NCBI RefSeq assembly: GCF_040954835.1
Contig: NC_090697.1
Coordinates: 15,244,001-15,308,000, forward strand
Direction: 5' to 3'
DNA: 64,000 bases
From: Lepisosteus oculatus
Taxonomy: Eukaryota; Chordata; Actinopteri; Semionotiformes; Lepisosteidae
The notes below the pieces were generated by a model. The model searched no databases. It was not told the origin of the DNA and worked only from the letters and a program-made list of their open reading frames with translations. Position numbers and translations under genes: made by a program. Shown here piece by piece: positions 33,197 to 48,100 of the stretch. Within the stretch, counting starts at the first letter, position 1. Every line of letters starts with the position of its first letter.

Positions 33197-36100
33197 GTGT
33201 TTCCTTACCAGGAATAATAAGTTTTTTTTTGATGGTAGAAGGGTAGTAGTAGAGGAAGGTATGCCAGCAGGTGGCAGCATAGCACATGAATTGGATCATT
33301 TAATTGAAAAGCCCCACAGTCCGTTCTGTTTTCCTTTAAAACCCTTTCCACTTCTTTCATATCTTAAAGGTTAAAATGTAAAACTGTGTTCTAAAGTCTA
33401 TAGCTGCTTCTGTTTTTTTCAGCAATGTGGTATGGACCTTTTGTGTTTGCTTTTGTGCAGCTAAATGGGTTAGAGAACCGAGAGGCTGTGGCCAAGGAGC
33501 TGGGCATTACAGAGCCCGAGGGAAACAAGGTTACACCGCTGTTGTTGGAGGTAATAAGGAGAGGCCGCCACAAGGAGAAAATCGGCTTTGCAGAGGTAAG
33601 TCCTGCACTGCGGATCTTCCTGGGAACACTGGGAGCACATTGCTGTCAGTGGTCTCTGGAGCTTGGTGGTCTGAAAGGTAGCTTGACAAATATAGTGCCC
33701 TCAAAAAGTATTGAGACATTTAAAATAAAGTAAATTGGATTTGTGGTCATGGGAGTAATGTGAATAATAAGCACAGTATAATGGACAATTTATTTAGAAA
33801 TTCATGAATTTTTTATTATATTGTGTTGGGGAAAAACATACTCTGTGTTCCATTCGGTCACTAGAAGTGCCTATATGTATTTGGTCACTAACTTCAAGTC
33901 AATTTCAGAGTGTAAATGTCAGTATTTTGTTGCATATCCAAAGTTCTTGATTTTTGTAATCAATTGAACTCACCAGCACAATTCTTCATGAAGAAATGCT
34001 ATAAGACTTTCCATTTTTTACTTCCTGGTTGCATTGGTCATGTGCTTTGAGTCAGCCAGCAGTCATATCACCCCGCAACTCACAACTGGCAACCCACTGA
34101 AGCTCAGCAGGTGTGAGCCTGGTCAGTACCTGGATGGGAGACCTCCTGGGAAAAACTAAGGTTGCTGCTGGAAGAGGTGTTAGTGGGGCCAGCAGGGGAC
34201 GCTCACCCCGCGGTCCGCATGGGTCCTAATGCCCCAGTATAGTGACTGGGACACCACACTGTAAACAGGCGTCGTCCTTCGGATGAGACGTAAAACCAAG
34301 GTCCTGACTCTCTGTGGTCATTAAAAATCCCAGGGTGTTTCTCAAAAAGAGTAGGGGTGTAACCCCAGCGTCCTGGCCAAATTTCCCATTGGCCTTACCA
34401 CTCATGTCCTCCTAGTAATCCCCATCTATGAATTGGCTACATTACTCTGCTCTCCTCCCCACTGATAGCTAATGTGTGGTGAGAGTTCTGGCGCACTATG
34501 GCTGCCGTCGCATCATCCAGGTGGATGCTGCACATTGGTGGTGGTGGAGGGGAGTCCCCATTACATGTAAAAGCGCTTTGAGTGGAATGTCTAGAAAAGC
34601 GCTATATAAGTGTAATAATATTAATTAATTATTATTATTATTATTATTATCCTGCTGCGTATTGGAGCACTGCTCATTTTGTCTGCATATGATAAAAAAT
34701 ATACATTGCATAAATGATGTTCTAGTTTCTAGTTGGAATATAGTATATGATTGTTGAATTAACAATTCATTACATTGCTGTACTGAAATGTGATTTTCTT
34801 TAAGATGGAAATTTTTTAGTCATTCTGCATATATCTGTTCTGAAAATATACAGTATATTGCGCAATGATGCTGATGAAAGCACCTAATCTGTCAGTGGTT
34901 TATGAGAGTTATCTGTGCTGCATCAATTTTCCTGTAATCTTCTCACATGCACTTCAAAGTGTGGGACTTTCTAATGTAATTATTTGCAACAGATAAAGAA
35001 AGTCTACTATTCTAGATTAATGCTGAGTGCTTTTTTAACACTGTTTGGGTTTTATATTCTTCTCATTACAAACTGTGAGCCCTCACTTCTTTAAATGTTA
35101 TAAAGTGTTACTATAGAGACCATAAATTAAATGTCCATTAATCTAGGATTTTGTGTTTTGTTGATCACCAAAATAAATGCCAACATGAGAAAAGCCCTGT
35201 TCATATTTTGTGTTTTAGTGCCTTCCTTCCTATCTAATCATCTCTGTGAATGCCTTTATCTTGGTTTCTCTGGTTTATAATTTATACATTTCAATGTGTT
35301 GTTATCAAAAGGTCTCAAAATACTGTGGCTACATTTACAACAGTGATTCAAGCTGAGAGCAGGTATAGTTGTAGGAATTTTAAATGTAGATTACCCATGC
35401 TTTGGGCAAAAAACAAGTTCTCAGTCTATTTTCATGAGTTAAATTTAGTTACTACACAAATCATCAAATCGCAAACTGTGTCAGACAGCACTACATTAGA
35501 AATATATCATTTAATGTGCAAAGATATTAAATTAACGCAGTGAAGTTCTTTCATATGAGTCACATATGCAGTTAAGTCTCTTAATTTTGTGCTTAAATTT
35601 TTTTCAAAGCATGATTAATACTTATGATAAAAATGATTCTTTTTATTATCATTCAGACAACAATATCAGAAGTATTAAACAGTAACTCTAGATATAAACA
35701 AAACTAAGATATAATATTAGTATACAGTGTACATCATATAATCTTTAGGAATGCCAGTTTAAACAAGAATGATTTTGGCAAGATTTAAAAACAAGAATTC
35801 CTGGTTTTATACAAAAGAATGTTCCTTGGTGCCTAGAGGGAGAAGTCACCTGCTGTTTGTACTCTCATTCATTTACTTATACTCTTTGTTGACCTTCAAA
35901 GTCAAAATGTCAGGCGGACCATTGAGCAAGGTGATGTTTTAGCCACAGTATCTACACTAGATCTGATGATATCAGCATATGAAGACGTCTGGTTGATGGT
36001 GTTAGTGGATTGCATGTAATGTAACAGGTGGCAGTTGTAAAAATAAATAATATACTTTGACACAAGGTATTTGTTTATTTCTAACTTTTAAAAAAATCTT

Positions 36101-39100
36101 GTTTTCTTCACTGTGATTTTGCTCTACTTTTAATGTGTACCTTTCTGCTTCAGGGGGATCGGGCTCTTCATATTCCTAAGGTACTGCATCTTTCTTTGAT
36201 TTTTGTTTTCCATTCATCCTTTCTCTGCCAGATCACTTATCGCTTTGTCCTCTGTCCTCTGCAGACAGATGTAAAATTACATTTGGCAGTCTAGAGATGG
36301 TGATTGCAAGGACAGAAGTACAAAGGATAATTGGAAAGGAAAAGACCTAAATGCATGTGTTTATCTTTCAAATAGTCAAAAAAAACTTGCACTGTCTTTA
36401 GTTGAATTGGCACTGTCCTTCATATTCTTTAAAATTGTTCCTTGCTATGCTAAAAGTTCATCATGACATTTCCCCCCAGAGGTATCTCTTCATTTTGGGC
36501 TGTTACTTCATTTAACTTAAAAATTTAGAGGTGTTTCACTTGTAGAAAAAAAATGATTTGTCTTCCTGTTGATCAGAAAGTTTCAGCAAAACTGGGTTAT
36601 GTCCTACTTATTATAGTTGAAGTGGCATTTTTTTAATTTCCACTATGTTCTTCTTAAGTGTTTCAGTAGTTTTACTTTAATCACTGGAAAAATATTTAAT
36701 GTATAAAAAGTAAACTGTTACAGATACATACAAGTATAAAGGAGTACTATTTTAGCAAAAAGGAAAAACTAGCATTCTCATGGGTTACTTTTTTTAAAAG
36801 CTGCACACATCCTTTCTGCTTAGAATAGTTCTTTAGGGTTTGAGTTTCAGTTTTTTCTTCCTTCATATCTGTAAAAGCACTTTTAGTGCTTTGTGTTTTT
36901 AAATACACTTCAAATAATACATTATTAAATAATATATAACACCTTTAGGATTTAGAATTTTGGATTTTAATGTTTTTATATATATGTTAGTATACCACCA
37001 TATTCTTTTATGTTCACCTTTAAAATGAACCTATATTTTGTACCCCAGGAACTATCACCTAAACAGATTGCTGACGCTAGGAAAAACTTTGACCATTATG
37101 ACAAGGTAATAAATTGTTATAGTTTTATAAACAAGTTTATGTAAATGTTTTCAGTACTTTTCTATTTCTAATGTAAATTAACATTTGCATTACAGGGTTA
37201 GCACATTTTTTAAATCTTCAAATTTTGAAGTTTAAACATTCATAATTTAACTTACAGGTATTGAAACTGCTGTATTTGTGTGGAGTATTTGATGTTCTCT
37301 CTTTTTATCTTTTCTGCTTTGAAAGTTTCACATTTAATCATTCAAGTTTAGTTTAGTTATGATCCTGCTAGGCTCTTGAAGTATTAATTGAATAACTTTT
37401 TTTTGTACAGATATTATTATTATTATTAAATGATTAATATTACAAATTGCTATACCTTTCTTTTCTGCTTTGATGTTATCACAGAAACTACAGTTGTTTT
37501 TGAAAGCACGCAAACAGTACAGTGTCCATTGAGCAATTACTTTTCTTATTCTTAGCTGTATTAGCATGGACTTCGAATAAGTTTATTTTGGCTGCAAACA
37601 TATTAGCCTTTTACAATTCAAATATATACTTTTTTTAGGACAAAAATGGTGAGATAAGCAAAGATGAATTGAGAACTGTCTTCACTGATCTTTTTCCTAA
37701 CTTTCACAAGTAAGTTTAACTTTTTTTAAAACAGAATTTAGAATTATAGTCATAATTTTATTTCTTGTGTTGAAATAGTTAATAACATTAGCTGTTGGAC
37801 AATACAAAATTAATTACTGTATGCAAAACACAAACACCTTTTTCTTAGCTTATTTTGAATCTTACATTAAAATTTCTGGAATTTTAAGTAAATGTGAAAA
37901 ACTAAAAGTTACAATAAAAAAGAACTGTCTGAGGTAAAAAGACATGCTGCAGTGTTATGTAAACTTATAAACCCATTTATTAACAGCTGCTTGCAGAAAT
38001 GTTCAGATGAGATTTGTATATGGACATGCTGCTTCTTTATGAATCTTCCCACATACTTAAATATTGCAGATTCTGAAGATGCAATTGTCCTTTTATATTA
38101 CAATGCATTCCTGTATCTTTTTTAGTTTCGATTTTTAGTTTAGACATAGAATAATGTCTGACTGTAAAGTCTAATTCTCTCCCTTCTTTCGGTGTTTATT
38201 CAAATGCTTTAATAGTACAAATTGAAAACTTAGGTATTCGAATGTAAAATGAAGTATTACAGCTGTAATTTATTTTTGTAGGTCTTTTAGTTAATGAAGA
38301 TAAAGATATGTAGTGAACATTTTCATAATTAAAATGTTGACATTTTTAGGGTAGATTTTGAAAAAATATTTAACATTACTAATTGTTTAAGATAATTTTG
38401 CACAATTTTAATGTTTAGAATCAGAAATATATTTTTCACAATTATATTCTTTTCACAATCCATATTAAGATGCCAGATTTTCTCAAACTGTTGCTGTTGC
38501 ACTTTTTCTTAGCTTATTACTTTAGTCTGAACTCCATAAAACAGATTAAGAAGAAAACCCTTAATGTTTCAGTAATGTCCTCATTTAAACCTAATATTAG
38601 ACATGCAAAATATTACTATCAGGACAGGCTTCTTAGACCACTTGTGTACTTGCTGTACAAGTATAGGATGGGTGACACTTGCTGTCTGCACCACAAGGCA
38701 GTGGTTGTAAATTGAAAGTAGACATTTTTTTTTCAATTTAAAAGGCATCTGATGAGTGGTATGAAAAAAGTACTTGCAAATTATTTAGGTGTTATTTGAG
38801 CAAACTGAGAAAATTCATAATTATCTTATATGACTACAGCTTTTATCTTTTTTTTTAATTAAAGGAATATGCTGGAGAGATACCTTACAGATGAGTTCAG
38901 AGCTATGGACAAAGACTTCAGTAATTGTAAGTATAATCTGGCTAATTAGTTTTTCAGTTTTATGGATAAGGTTCATATTCACTGAATCATCATTGATAAA
39001 GATATGCTGGAAAACACTCAAGCTATAGAACTTTTAAATACCTTTTTGTTAGTTACCTGAATTAGCTGTTTGGAAAAAGAAGAGAAAATATATTAAGAAG

Positions 39101-42100
39101 TTTGCCTTGCATAAAGACTAATTGGGAAATTGGAAAACCTCTATAAAGAAAATGTAAAAATGTCTATGCGTGTTAGTTGATTATTAACCAGTGGTATTGT
39201 AATCACTTTCATTTTCAACCTGCCAGCACAAATACTCAAGGTCCAAACCTCCGTTATCATGCTGCACGTAGTTAAAACATTAATTTCTGATATTTAAGAA
39301 TGTTCAGAAAAGGGATTTTTTCCTTTTGTACTACTTGTTTAACTCGTATAACATATTTAGTATTGCTATTGCTGCTAATACTATATATGCTATTATAATT
39401 TGTGAATAATAAAGTTGCTTATCTTGAGCTCTGAAGTTAAATAAACTTTATTCTGTATCAGTCTATGGTTTATAAAACAGAATTGGTATGTCCTTTTTCT
39501 ACAGTTGAAATGTAATTATCTTAATATTTATTCTAATATTGGCTTTTCTTTATTTTGGAAATGCTGCAGCAATAGACTTCCATGAGTTTCTGGGGATGTA
39601 TAAGCGTTTATTCATACAGTGTAGAAGTGTGGTAAGTGTCTCTTTGAACATAAAGATTAACATTAAGATTGGGAGCTCTTTCTGTTTGAGATTAAATTTT
39701 GCACGTTTCAGTAATATAACAAAATGCACGTTTTAACACTTGTCCCCAAAAGCATTCTAATGGTTGCATGACATGGGTAAAAAGTGATGAGCAATGTTTG
39801 AGTCTCACTTTCAAGCAATGTATGCATTGCAAACTTATAATTCTGTTCACGTTGTGTGCCTCTTCCTCTTTATTTCCTGAATTTGTAGTTAAACTACAGC
39901 TTGAGCCATTATAGTGTCTCCTAATGTGTGCTGTCGTACTCTTTGTTGTATATCAAATTTTTTGGGCAAACACTGTTTTATTTAAATGGTCCAAAACAAG
40001 CTTTATTGTTTTTGATGTTCTACAGTTTTCGGACAAGTCATCTTGCCAGTTTGCAAGCATATTCAGTCATATATATATATAAATTGTATTAGTGTTATTA
40101 ATGTGCAGAAGAAGAAGGCTGTGACTCTGAAATTGCACAACTCATAAGGCGAGTGTGCATGCCGTTTTAAAGGGATTTCCAGCTATTCTCCCCTTTACAC
40201 ATTTTAATACGTCAGATATCAACTGAAACAAGACACTTGCTAAAAACTTTGTAATTTTATCATTATGCTTGGTAACTGGGGGACAAGAGTGTCTTTTGAA
40301 TCATAAAACATGATGGCACATTTTTGTAGAATATTTCTAAAACTTATTCTAATATGGTGATTTATTTTATATGTGCTGCGTGGATTTAACGTAATAATTT
40401 AATATCCAGAGGAATTCAGTATATGCAGCAACACCATGCAAGTAAAAGTGAAAGCAATTATCAATCAGATTTACTTGAAATGATCGATTTTCTAACTTTA
40501 AGTGTATGATCCAGATTAGCACACCATGCTTTTCTTATTGCTAGTGACAGGTACTGAAATAAATGTGCATATTTATCAGGCATAAAAGACAAGGCAGTGA
40601 GTCACATCTTGTACTTAGATCATCAGGAGGCACTTCCCAGATGTGCAAGTGATGTGCAAAAAATGTAAATATGCCTAAAGGGAGAATATTCCAGATTTCC
40701 TTTAAAGCAGCTTGTACCTCACCTTAGCATCCACTGTGACCTTTGATTTGTTGAGTGATGTCAGTTGTCAGATGTGAGTGACATCTGACACATCTACATT
40801 CTAGACGTAACCATAGCGAGAGCTAACGCACGCAAAACAATTGCATATTGCAAAGTCAGTGCCTAATTGTGGCTTTTAGTTGAGTATGGAAGAATATTAA
40901 TGCAAACGGAAAATCACCCAACAAGTGATGCGTTGAGAATTTCTGTTTTCAGTTGGGTTAAAATTTCAGATTAGCCCAGGCCTTACTTAATTGCCTAATT
41001 TTCTTTAAATGATTTTAGACTCCATGAAAATGAGGCATTTTGTTTTCATTTTTCATTTTAGTTTAGGTGTTATACTGTTCAACTTACATTCACTTATTGC
41101 CTTTTTTTGAATGATTTTGCAATTCCATCATTGCCAAATGGGTTTGCCATGCATTATAAATACATATAAAGGCTTTGCTTATCTGGGCAATCATAAAACA
41201 TCACTATTAAAATGTAATTGTGGAGACTGACTATTTGATCTTTTTTCAACAAGGTTGCAAATGATGTCTCTGACATTGTTCACTTGCCTGGTAAGTCTAC
41301 TGAGGAGAAAAGAAGTACTACTTCTCAGCCAGCCAGCAAGGTAGGATCTACAATTGCCTTTTAATTTTTTCATTATGAAGTGTTTTAGGACTTCTTTCTG
41401 TTCTGATAAATATTAAATTTTTTTATGTTACTTACACTTACACCATTTCAGTCTTAAATTTTAGCACTGCTTTTTTAACACATTTATATTCAGTGAAATA
41501 CACTGTTTTGTAGAGTCAGTTATATATATGCAGTCTTTATCAGAGGATGTTAGAGGCCTTCGTTTGAGACAATACTGGCCTTGATTTACAAATTGTTCTT
41601 AAAACTCTTAAGAAATGTGTGAATACCATTCTGTAAGATGCTGTTCAACTATAGATTAGTCGGTATTCACAGAGGTGATTGCTTTGATGAATGAGTACTG
41701 GAAATTAACAGCATACAGCTTGTACAGAAAAATGTGCAGCTTTTAAGATATTATCTGCAGAACTGCACTTTCAGTACCATTAGTACAAATATTGCCTTTG
41801 CAGGAAATGGAAAGAAAAGTTTTACAGTGCTCTAAAATGTCAGAATCTGGTTAGACTTTATAGACTATGTTGTGCATGGACTAGAAGTGAATAGAGACGT
41901 CTGGAAAGGAGAAATTCATAGGATAAAGTCTGTTAAGTACCCCCCCCCCCCCTTTTATTCCTCTCTTCTTTAGTAACCGCACCTTTGGCAATAAGATCAA
42001 GTTTAACTTGTAGCTTTTTTTTTATTTGGGGCGCAGCAGTGGCTCTGTGGCTAAGGATCTGTGCCTGTGACTGGAAGGTTGCCGGTTCAAATCCCGCAGT

Positions 42101-45100
42101 CGGCAGAGGAATCCTACTCTGTTGGGCCCCTGAGCAAGGCCCTTGACCTCAACTGCTCCAGGGGCGCTGTACAATGGCTGACCCTGCACTCTGACCCCAA
42201 GCTTCTCTCCCTGTCTGTGTCTGATGGAGAGCAAGCTGGGGTATGCACAAAGATGAATTCCTAATGCAAGAAATTGTATATGGCTAATAAAGCAACATTA
42301 TCATTATCATTATCCTTATAACACTTCTGTGAATACCATGTGCTCTCATTCTTTACAAAGTCTCATTCGTGCTGCCTATTCATGTATTTTGCATGTAGTG
42401 AACTCATAGGTTTAGTTTTAAGGGCTGCATTTTACATACGTCTTTTGCTTGTTGACATGTTTAATTGTGGTTTGTGCATGTGATATTACATGACATGCAT
42501 CTAAACTTTGTCTATATGACACAGCCTTCTGTGAATGAGACCCTGTTTGGTCTTCATTGCACTACTGATAGTGTGTTCTGTGCACTGTGATTTGAATACT
42601 TTTAGCAATATATTGAATAACCTGTTTGTTTTGGTCATGCAATTTTCAAACTGAAGAGTTTTTCGAACTATTTAGAATATATATGGAACACAAGGGTTCA
42701 ATGGCTTGCCCACATTTCTAGCCTATATAAATCATTTCATTTGCTGGTATGTAACTGATTTAAGGTTTATAACCACTTGAACAATCAAAACACAATCACA
42801 TTGTTAACAATTAAGTGTTAAGGTTTATAGTTCTAGGATTTTATTGGACTGAAGTAATCGTAGGGTCAGAAATAAACTTCTAGAGAATGCAGATTATGTT
42901 CCATTGGTCATTGCTATATAAAAGCAGTTTGCAGAGGGTAATGGAACTGGTCCTTGGTCTGTCCCAGATATTAACTCAAGCATTTGTGTAAAACCTTGAA
43001 GAGGAAATAACCCAAAGGTTTTTGGGAAAGTCCCCTAAAAGGATGTGTTTCTTTGATCTAACAATTTCTCATTATACATTGTCATTTCGGTTCTTTAATA
43101 TTTGCATTCAGGCAGGAAAATATTGAACAGGTGTTTTCTTTCATAGCTGAACTATTTCTTTGTGGCATCATATTTAAACAAGCTGTGTTCCATTTTTATT
43201 TTTCATACCAATAGTTATAATTGACTGTAAATGACCTTTTCTATCCAAAGGTTGGAGCTACGATGCTGCAACATTTGCTTTAATTGGTAATTTCTGGAGC
43301 CTTTGTATTATATTTAAGGAAACCATTACGTAGTGAAATAAGAAAAATGTACCAGCTTGTCATATAATGAATTCAAAGTCTTTCACCATGAGTAATAGGA
43401 GTTCTAACCTCTTAAGATTTTCAAAGAAAGTCCTTGGGGTATAAACTTATTATATATATACTTATATCCCACCACAGTTATACAAAAATACATAAGCAAT
43501 TATAAAAATCTAAATTTATGTTTTTTCCCATTTTTATACCTCTTCTCATCATCTCTGATTAGAATTTACTATTTGACCTCTAAACACGAGATTGTAGAAA
43601 GTGCATATATATACGTGAAAGCTTTTTCATTTATACATGCAGCATGTACAGTAGTGAAAGAACCTATGTACATCTCATAGTTTCTGATTACCCCAAAAGA
43701 GCTTTGGGAAGAATACAAGTAATCATGAACTTGACAATAGTATGTTTGAAAAATCATAATTTCGTAATTTATGGACTGACCAATCATTATCAACAAACAG
43801 TTTTGCAGACCATCTTGAAGGTATGGTGCTTTGCATTGTTGAGACCATACCACTGTCCTCTCTCATTTGTGTGATCATTATCTGCAAACCTGTGCTATAC
43901 ATGCAGTGACTGGACAGTTGATAGCATGCATTCAGTGTGATGTGCAATGAACATCCCTCCATGTAAGCTTTTAATACATCTCTTAATGTGTACATCACTT
44001 CCAGAAAGTTGTACAACATCATTTTTGAAAAGGAACAGGTAAAGGTTTATTCCACGCTGTAAAGAAAAGCCTGCACGTGCTGAAGCAGATATCTACTTCA
44101 ACTTCTTCAATATTTTTTTTAATAAGATCCAGTATTGATATGCAAAGCTTCATGCCTTGAGGGCCAGAATGCGGGATTTTTCTGAACTTCTGTAAAAATG
44201 GGTTTTGGCTAAAGACCTTTTCAACTTGTTAAACTACTGATTAGGTCCTTTAGGGTATTAAGAACACAAACCAGAAGAGACTGCAGCCCACCAGGACTTA
44301 TATAATTTGTACAGCATGTGTCCTGTCAATTGCACATTTCCAAAGTGTTTTAGTTTACTAAACAAAAATGAATCTTTGATTTTGAATCAATAAAATGCAG
44401 TGTGAGACATAGCAAAGGAAAAAAAATCGTATTGTGTATAAAATGTAAAAAAATATTAGGACATCTACAAAAAGCAATAAAACGTATACCGGTTTGGAGT
44501 CCTCATCTTCATGATCTATATAATCAAAACCTAAAAGGAACATGTGTTCATTCCTCAAAGATGGTGACATCATCATCCAAGATAATTATAGAATTTAACT
44601 TATCTCATGGGTACCTTCACTGTGTTAAAACGTAGGCTTCATTATAGGTGCATTGCCCTGTTTTTAAACCTTTATTTTTAATTTTCATTTACTTTGTTTT
44701 CATTTTGATACATATGCAGTGCTAATTAATAATGTTATTTTTTATGCGTTCGTTGAAAGGATGAAGAGGTTAGTATTCGGTTTTATATTAGTGGCCCAAA
44801 AAGGAAAAATAACATTGTGTGTATTTGAAGCCATATTTTAATGTTAATCAGTTATACACTGTAGAGGTTGTGTCTTTAGAAGGCATGTCCATATGTCTGC
44901 AGTGATGCTGTAAGCACTCTTCATGTTCCAAATTATTTACTCTTTGAGTGTTTCTAGCCTATAATACACCTCTGAATGTTCCCTTTAAGCATCTAGATTG
45001 CTGTTGTATGGAACATCACACTTTTGGACAGGGTACTAGAGATGTAAAAACATGTCAGAAGTATGAAACAGTAATTAATATATTATATCCTGCTACTGTT

Positions 45101-48100
45101 TTTCTTTGATGCATTTCATATGTGAAAATGTCAGGCTTGTTTCATTTCCTGTATAGGGTCACCCAATTTATTAATTCTGTAGTAAGTTTTAAAGAGCCTT
45201 ATAGTTTTATTCTCATGCTTAGATACCCAGATATAAAGGATTTGTTAAACAGAGAGAGGAGAAGGCTGGTAAGAAGGTAATTGCATGCTTGAAACAATAT
45301 ATAATGTTATAGTTTTGATTATTACATTCACCTTTAGCACAAGAGACAGTGTGCAGCCAAAGCTGTGGTTCAACTCAAATTATCTAAAAATTAGATATAA
45401 TATTTTAATAAAAATGTTGTGCATGTTTAATATTTTCAAAAATATTTTTCTATGTAGAATGTCAAATGCTTTTCCTGAGAAAAAACTGAATTTAATAGAA
45501 GGAAATTGAATGTTTTGATTCTGTTGCCAGTCGTACCTTTTATTTAGTTTTTAAATTCAGAATCTTTTAAAGTGACTTTGATTAACTTATTGTGTATGTT
45601 GTTTATAGGCAGCTTGTAAGAACATTCTGTTGTCTACTGTCATGGCTACAAGAAATGTCAGTCTTTCTGATGCATATCTAATAGATGTTTAAAGACCTCA
45701 TTTAGGTGAGGAGAAAATGGCATACCTTCAGCTCTCGGTATCTGTGGCAAGATCTGCCACAGTGGTACGATTTAAAGAACTCTTGTGCATGAGGTGTACT
45801 TAAGTCACATGTTGGTTGTAGCAGTGATTTAAAATTAGAATTGTAAAAGTTATGTTGGGAAATGTGAATAAAATCTGAACATGCCAATTAAAAAAACACC
45901 TTTTCTTACAAGTACTTTATTTTCCTTTTTTCTGCTATGCCACTGCTCTGTGCTAATGGTTTATGAATGATCAATAACTAACTCTTAATGAAAACAGTGC
46001 CCTAGACTTCACCACAATTATTGCAGCAGACGTTCATGCAATGCTTTTTATTTAATAAAATGGTGGCATAAGTAATAATATGTGATGTTTAACTAGCCAT
46101 GCAAAAATGTACAATGAAGAATGCATTGTTGTTGTTAACCATCTGTAGTGGTTTCCCTTTGAAATTAAACTTTTAACATTGTGGATATTTATCTTGGGGT
46201 GTTATTTCAATCTAGGCTTCAAGCAATAGCCGCAAATGGCAGTTTTCTGTTTGATGTTTAAGCTTATCAGTTTGTTACTGGATAAACAAAGATGTGATTT
46301 CACTAACAAGTGAAACCAGAACACATTTCATTTTTAAGCATAACATAAAAGAACATTTTAAGACCAAATTAAGCAAATTGGCCAAATGTGACTTTATTTC
46401 AGTAGTTTTGTCTTGCAAGAGATGAAAGGCTTTTGCTACATGACTTAGTAGCTCTCTTAATACAACTAACATTGTATTATCTAACAATGATAATACTTAG
46501 ATATTAAGTATCTAACATACTTAATATCTAACATTGTCGGTCATGAATATATTTGACCTTTCTACATTTTTGTGCTATTCAATTTTTGTTATTTGGAACA
46601 AGTGATACAGATGAATTTGTATGTCCTTTTTTCTTTACAATTTTAAAATAACATTTTTTAGATATTTATGTCTACCAAATTTCACATGCTCTACAACCAG
46701 AATCTTTCATGATTTCACAAACTGCAAGCAAGTGAGTCAACACTTACTGGAGGGCAGAAATATCTGCCTTTGATGCGGCTTCCAGGACCCCATCCAGTCA
46801 CAACATTTCTTGCTTCCCCGAATGTTGAGAGTCCCCTGGCTGATTAACCCTTACAGCATACAGCGCCTTTGATAATCCCAGTCAGAGCTGTGTGATGACA
46901 TGACCCGAATTCGAAACAGCTATTTTTGAGAGTTCTATAGTGCACTCTCACTGACAGCCTTTTCCTCATCGAGCTATTTGGTAGCCCAAACATTTTGTTC
47001 TATCCCTAAATTAAATTGTAACCAAACCAAAGTGAATGAATGGGGTATATTTAAACCTCGGAAGTCATTAAGTTACACAACTGAGTTCTTCTTTTGTAGT
47101 ACATTGCTGTCTTAACAAACAAGCATCCTTTAAACCTGCTCAGAACAATCCCAGGTAGGTGGCCACCAAGAGAAAGTGCTCAGTGGTCTTCCTCTAGAAT
47201 TTTACAATTGCATTGGCTAAGAGATGCTGTCTTACTTGTGGATGTCTTTAATGTAAATCTGCAGTTTCATTGTACTGACAGCTTTAAGGATGTAACTTGC
47301 AAGTGAGCATTCCATATTTGCAATGGAAAACCGAGGACGTGGGCATGGGGGATGTTTGGAAAGATGTTCATGTACATGGCTGTTGCACTTAGGTCACACA
47401 ATATGAGGCGTTTGTAAAGGATTTCTGTTTTTCTACACAATCGCTGTATGAAGCCTTATAGCAAGTACTATTTTTAAATATGTCACGTGAAAATGTACAT
47501 TTTTGATCATCTCCCATTAAATCCAGATTTGGCTAAGTATTAATACATTACATCCGTGGCATACTGTAGCTGTTGGTACCATGAAAAAAGGGCAATAAAA
47601 TGTCTCTAATCTTTGTTTTTTTCCCATTAAAGATTTTTGGATCTTGGTTTAAGAGACTCACTAATACAAGGTGCTGGAATGGGATGGGATATCTGTCCTG
47701 ATGTATGCTGTTGGGCATGTGGTTGATTGTTGAAGCCTAATCATTGTTTTAACTTTTCTTAAGATGATGGAAGCCAGCCATAGTGATACAAGCTTGCCAT
47801 CTTTGAAGAGTAAAAGCATCGTCCACACATCAGCCAGAGAATCAAAGCAAAGCGAGAACAGCAAAGGAACGTCTCTGATGAAGAAAGAACAAGATTTGGA
47901 TGTAGATGAAGAGGATGAAGGTGATTCTTTCTTTGATGATCCACTTCCCAGACCTCAGAAAACATACGGCTGGTAAGAAGCTAGGTTCCTTTTCCCCTGG
48001 CTAAAAAAGAGATGTCTTTAAGAAGCACATTTCTCTGAACAGGTTGTGTGCAATGTGTTGTCAAATTAAAAAAAATATTCTTGTTGAGGAACTATTGTGT

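Noticed and set aside
33009..33299. Open frame encoding poly-Ile on the minus strand
   Set aside because: It reads through the ATT microsatellite in cep43 intron 4.
43569..44022. Overlapping open frames on both strands in a cep43 intron
   Set aside because: No homology or motif on either strand; lengths are within what AT-rich intron DNA yields by chance.
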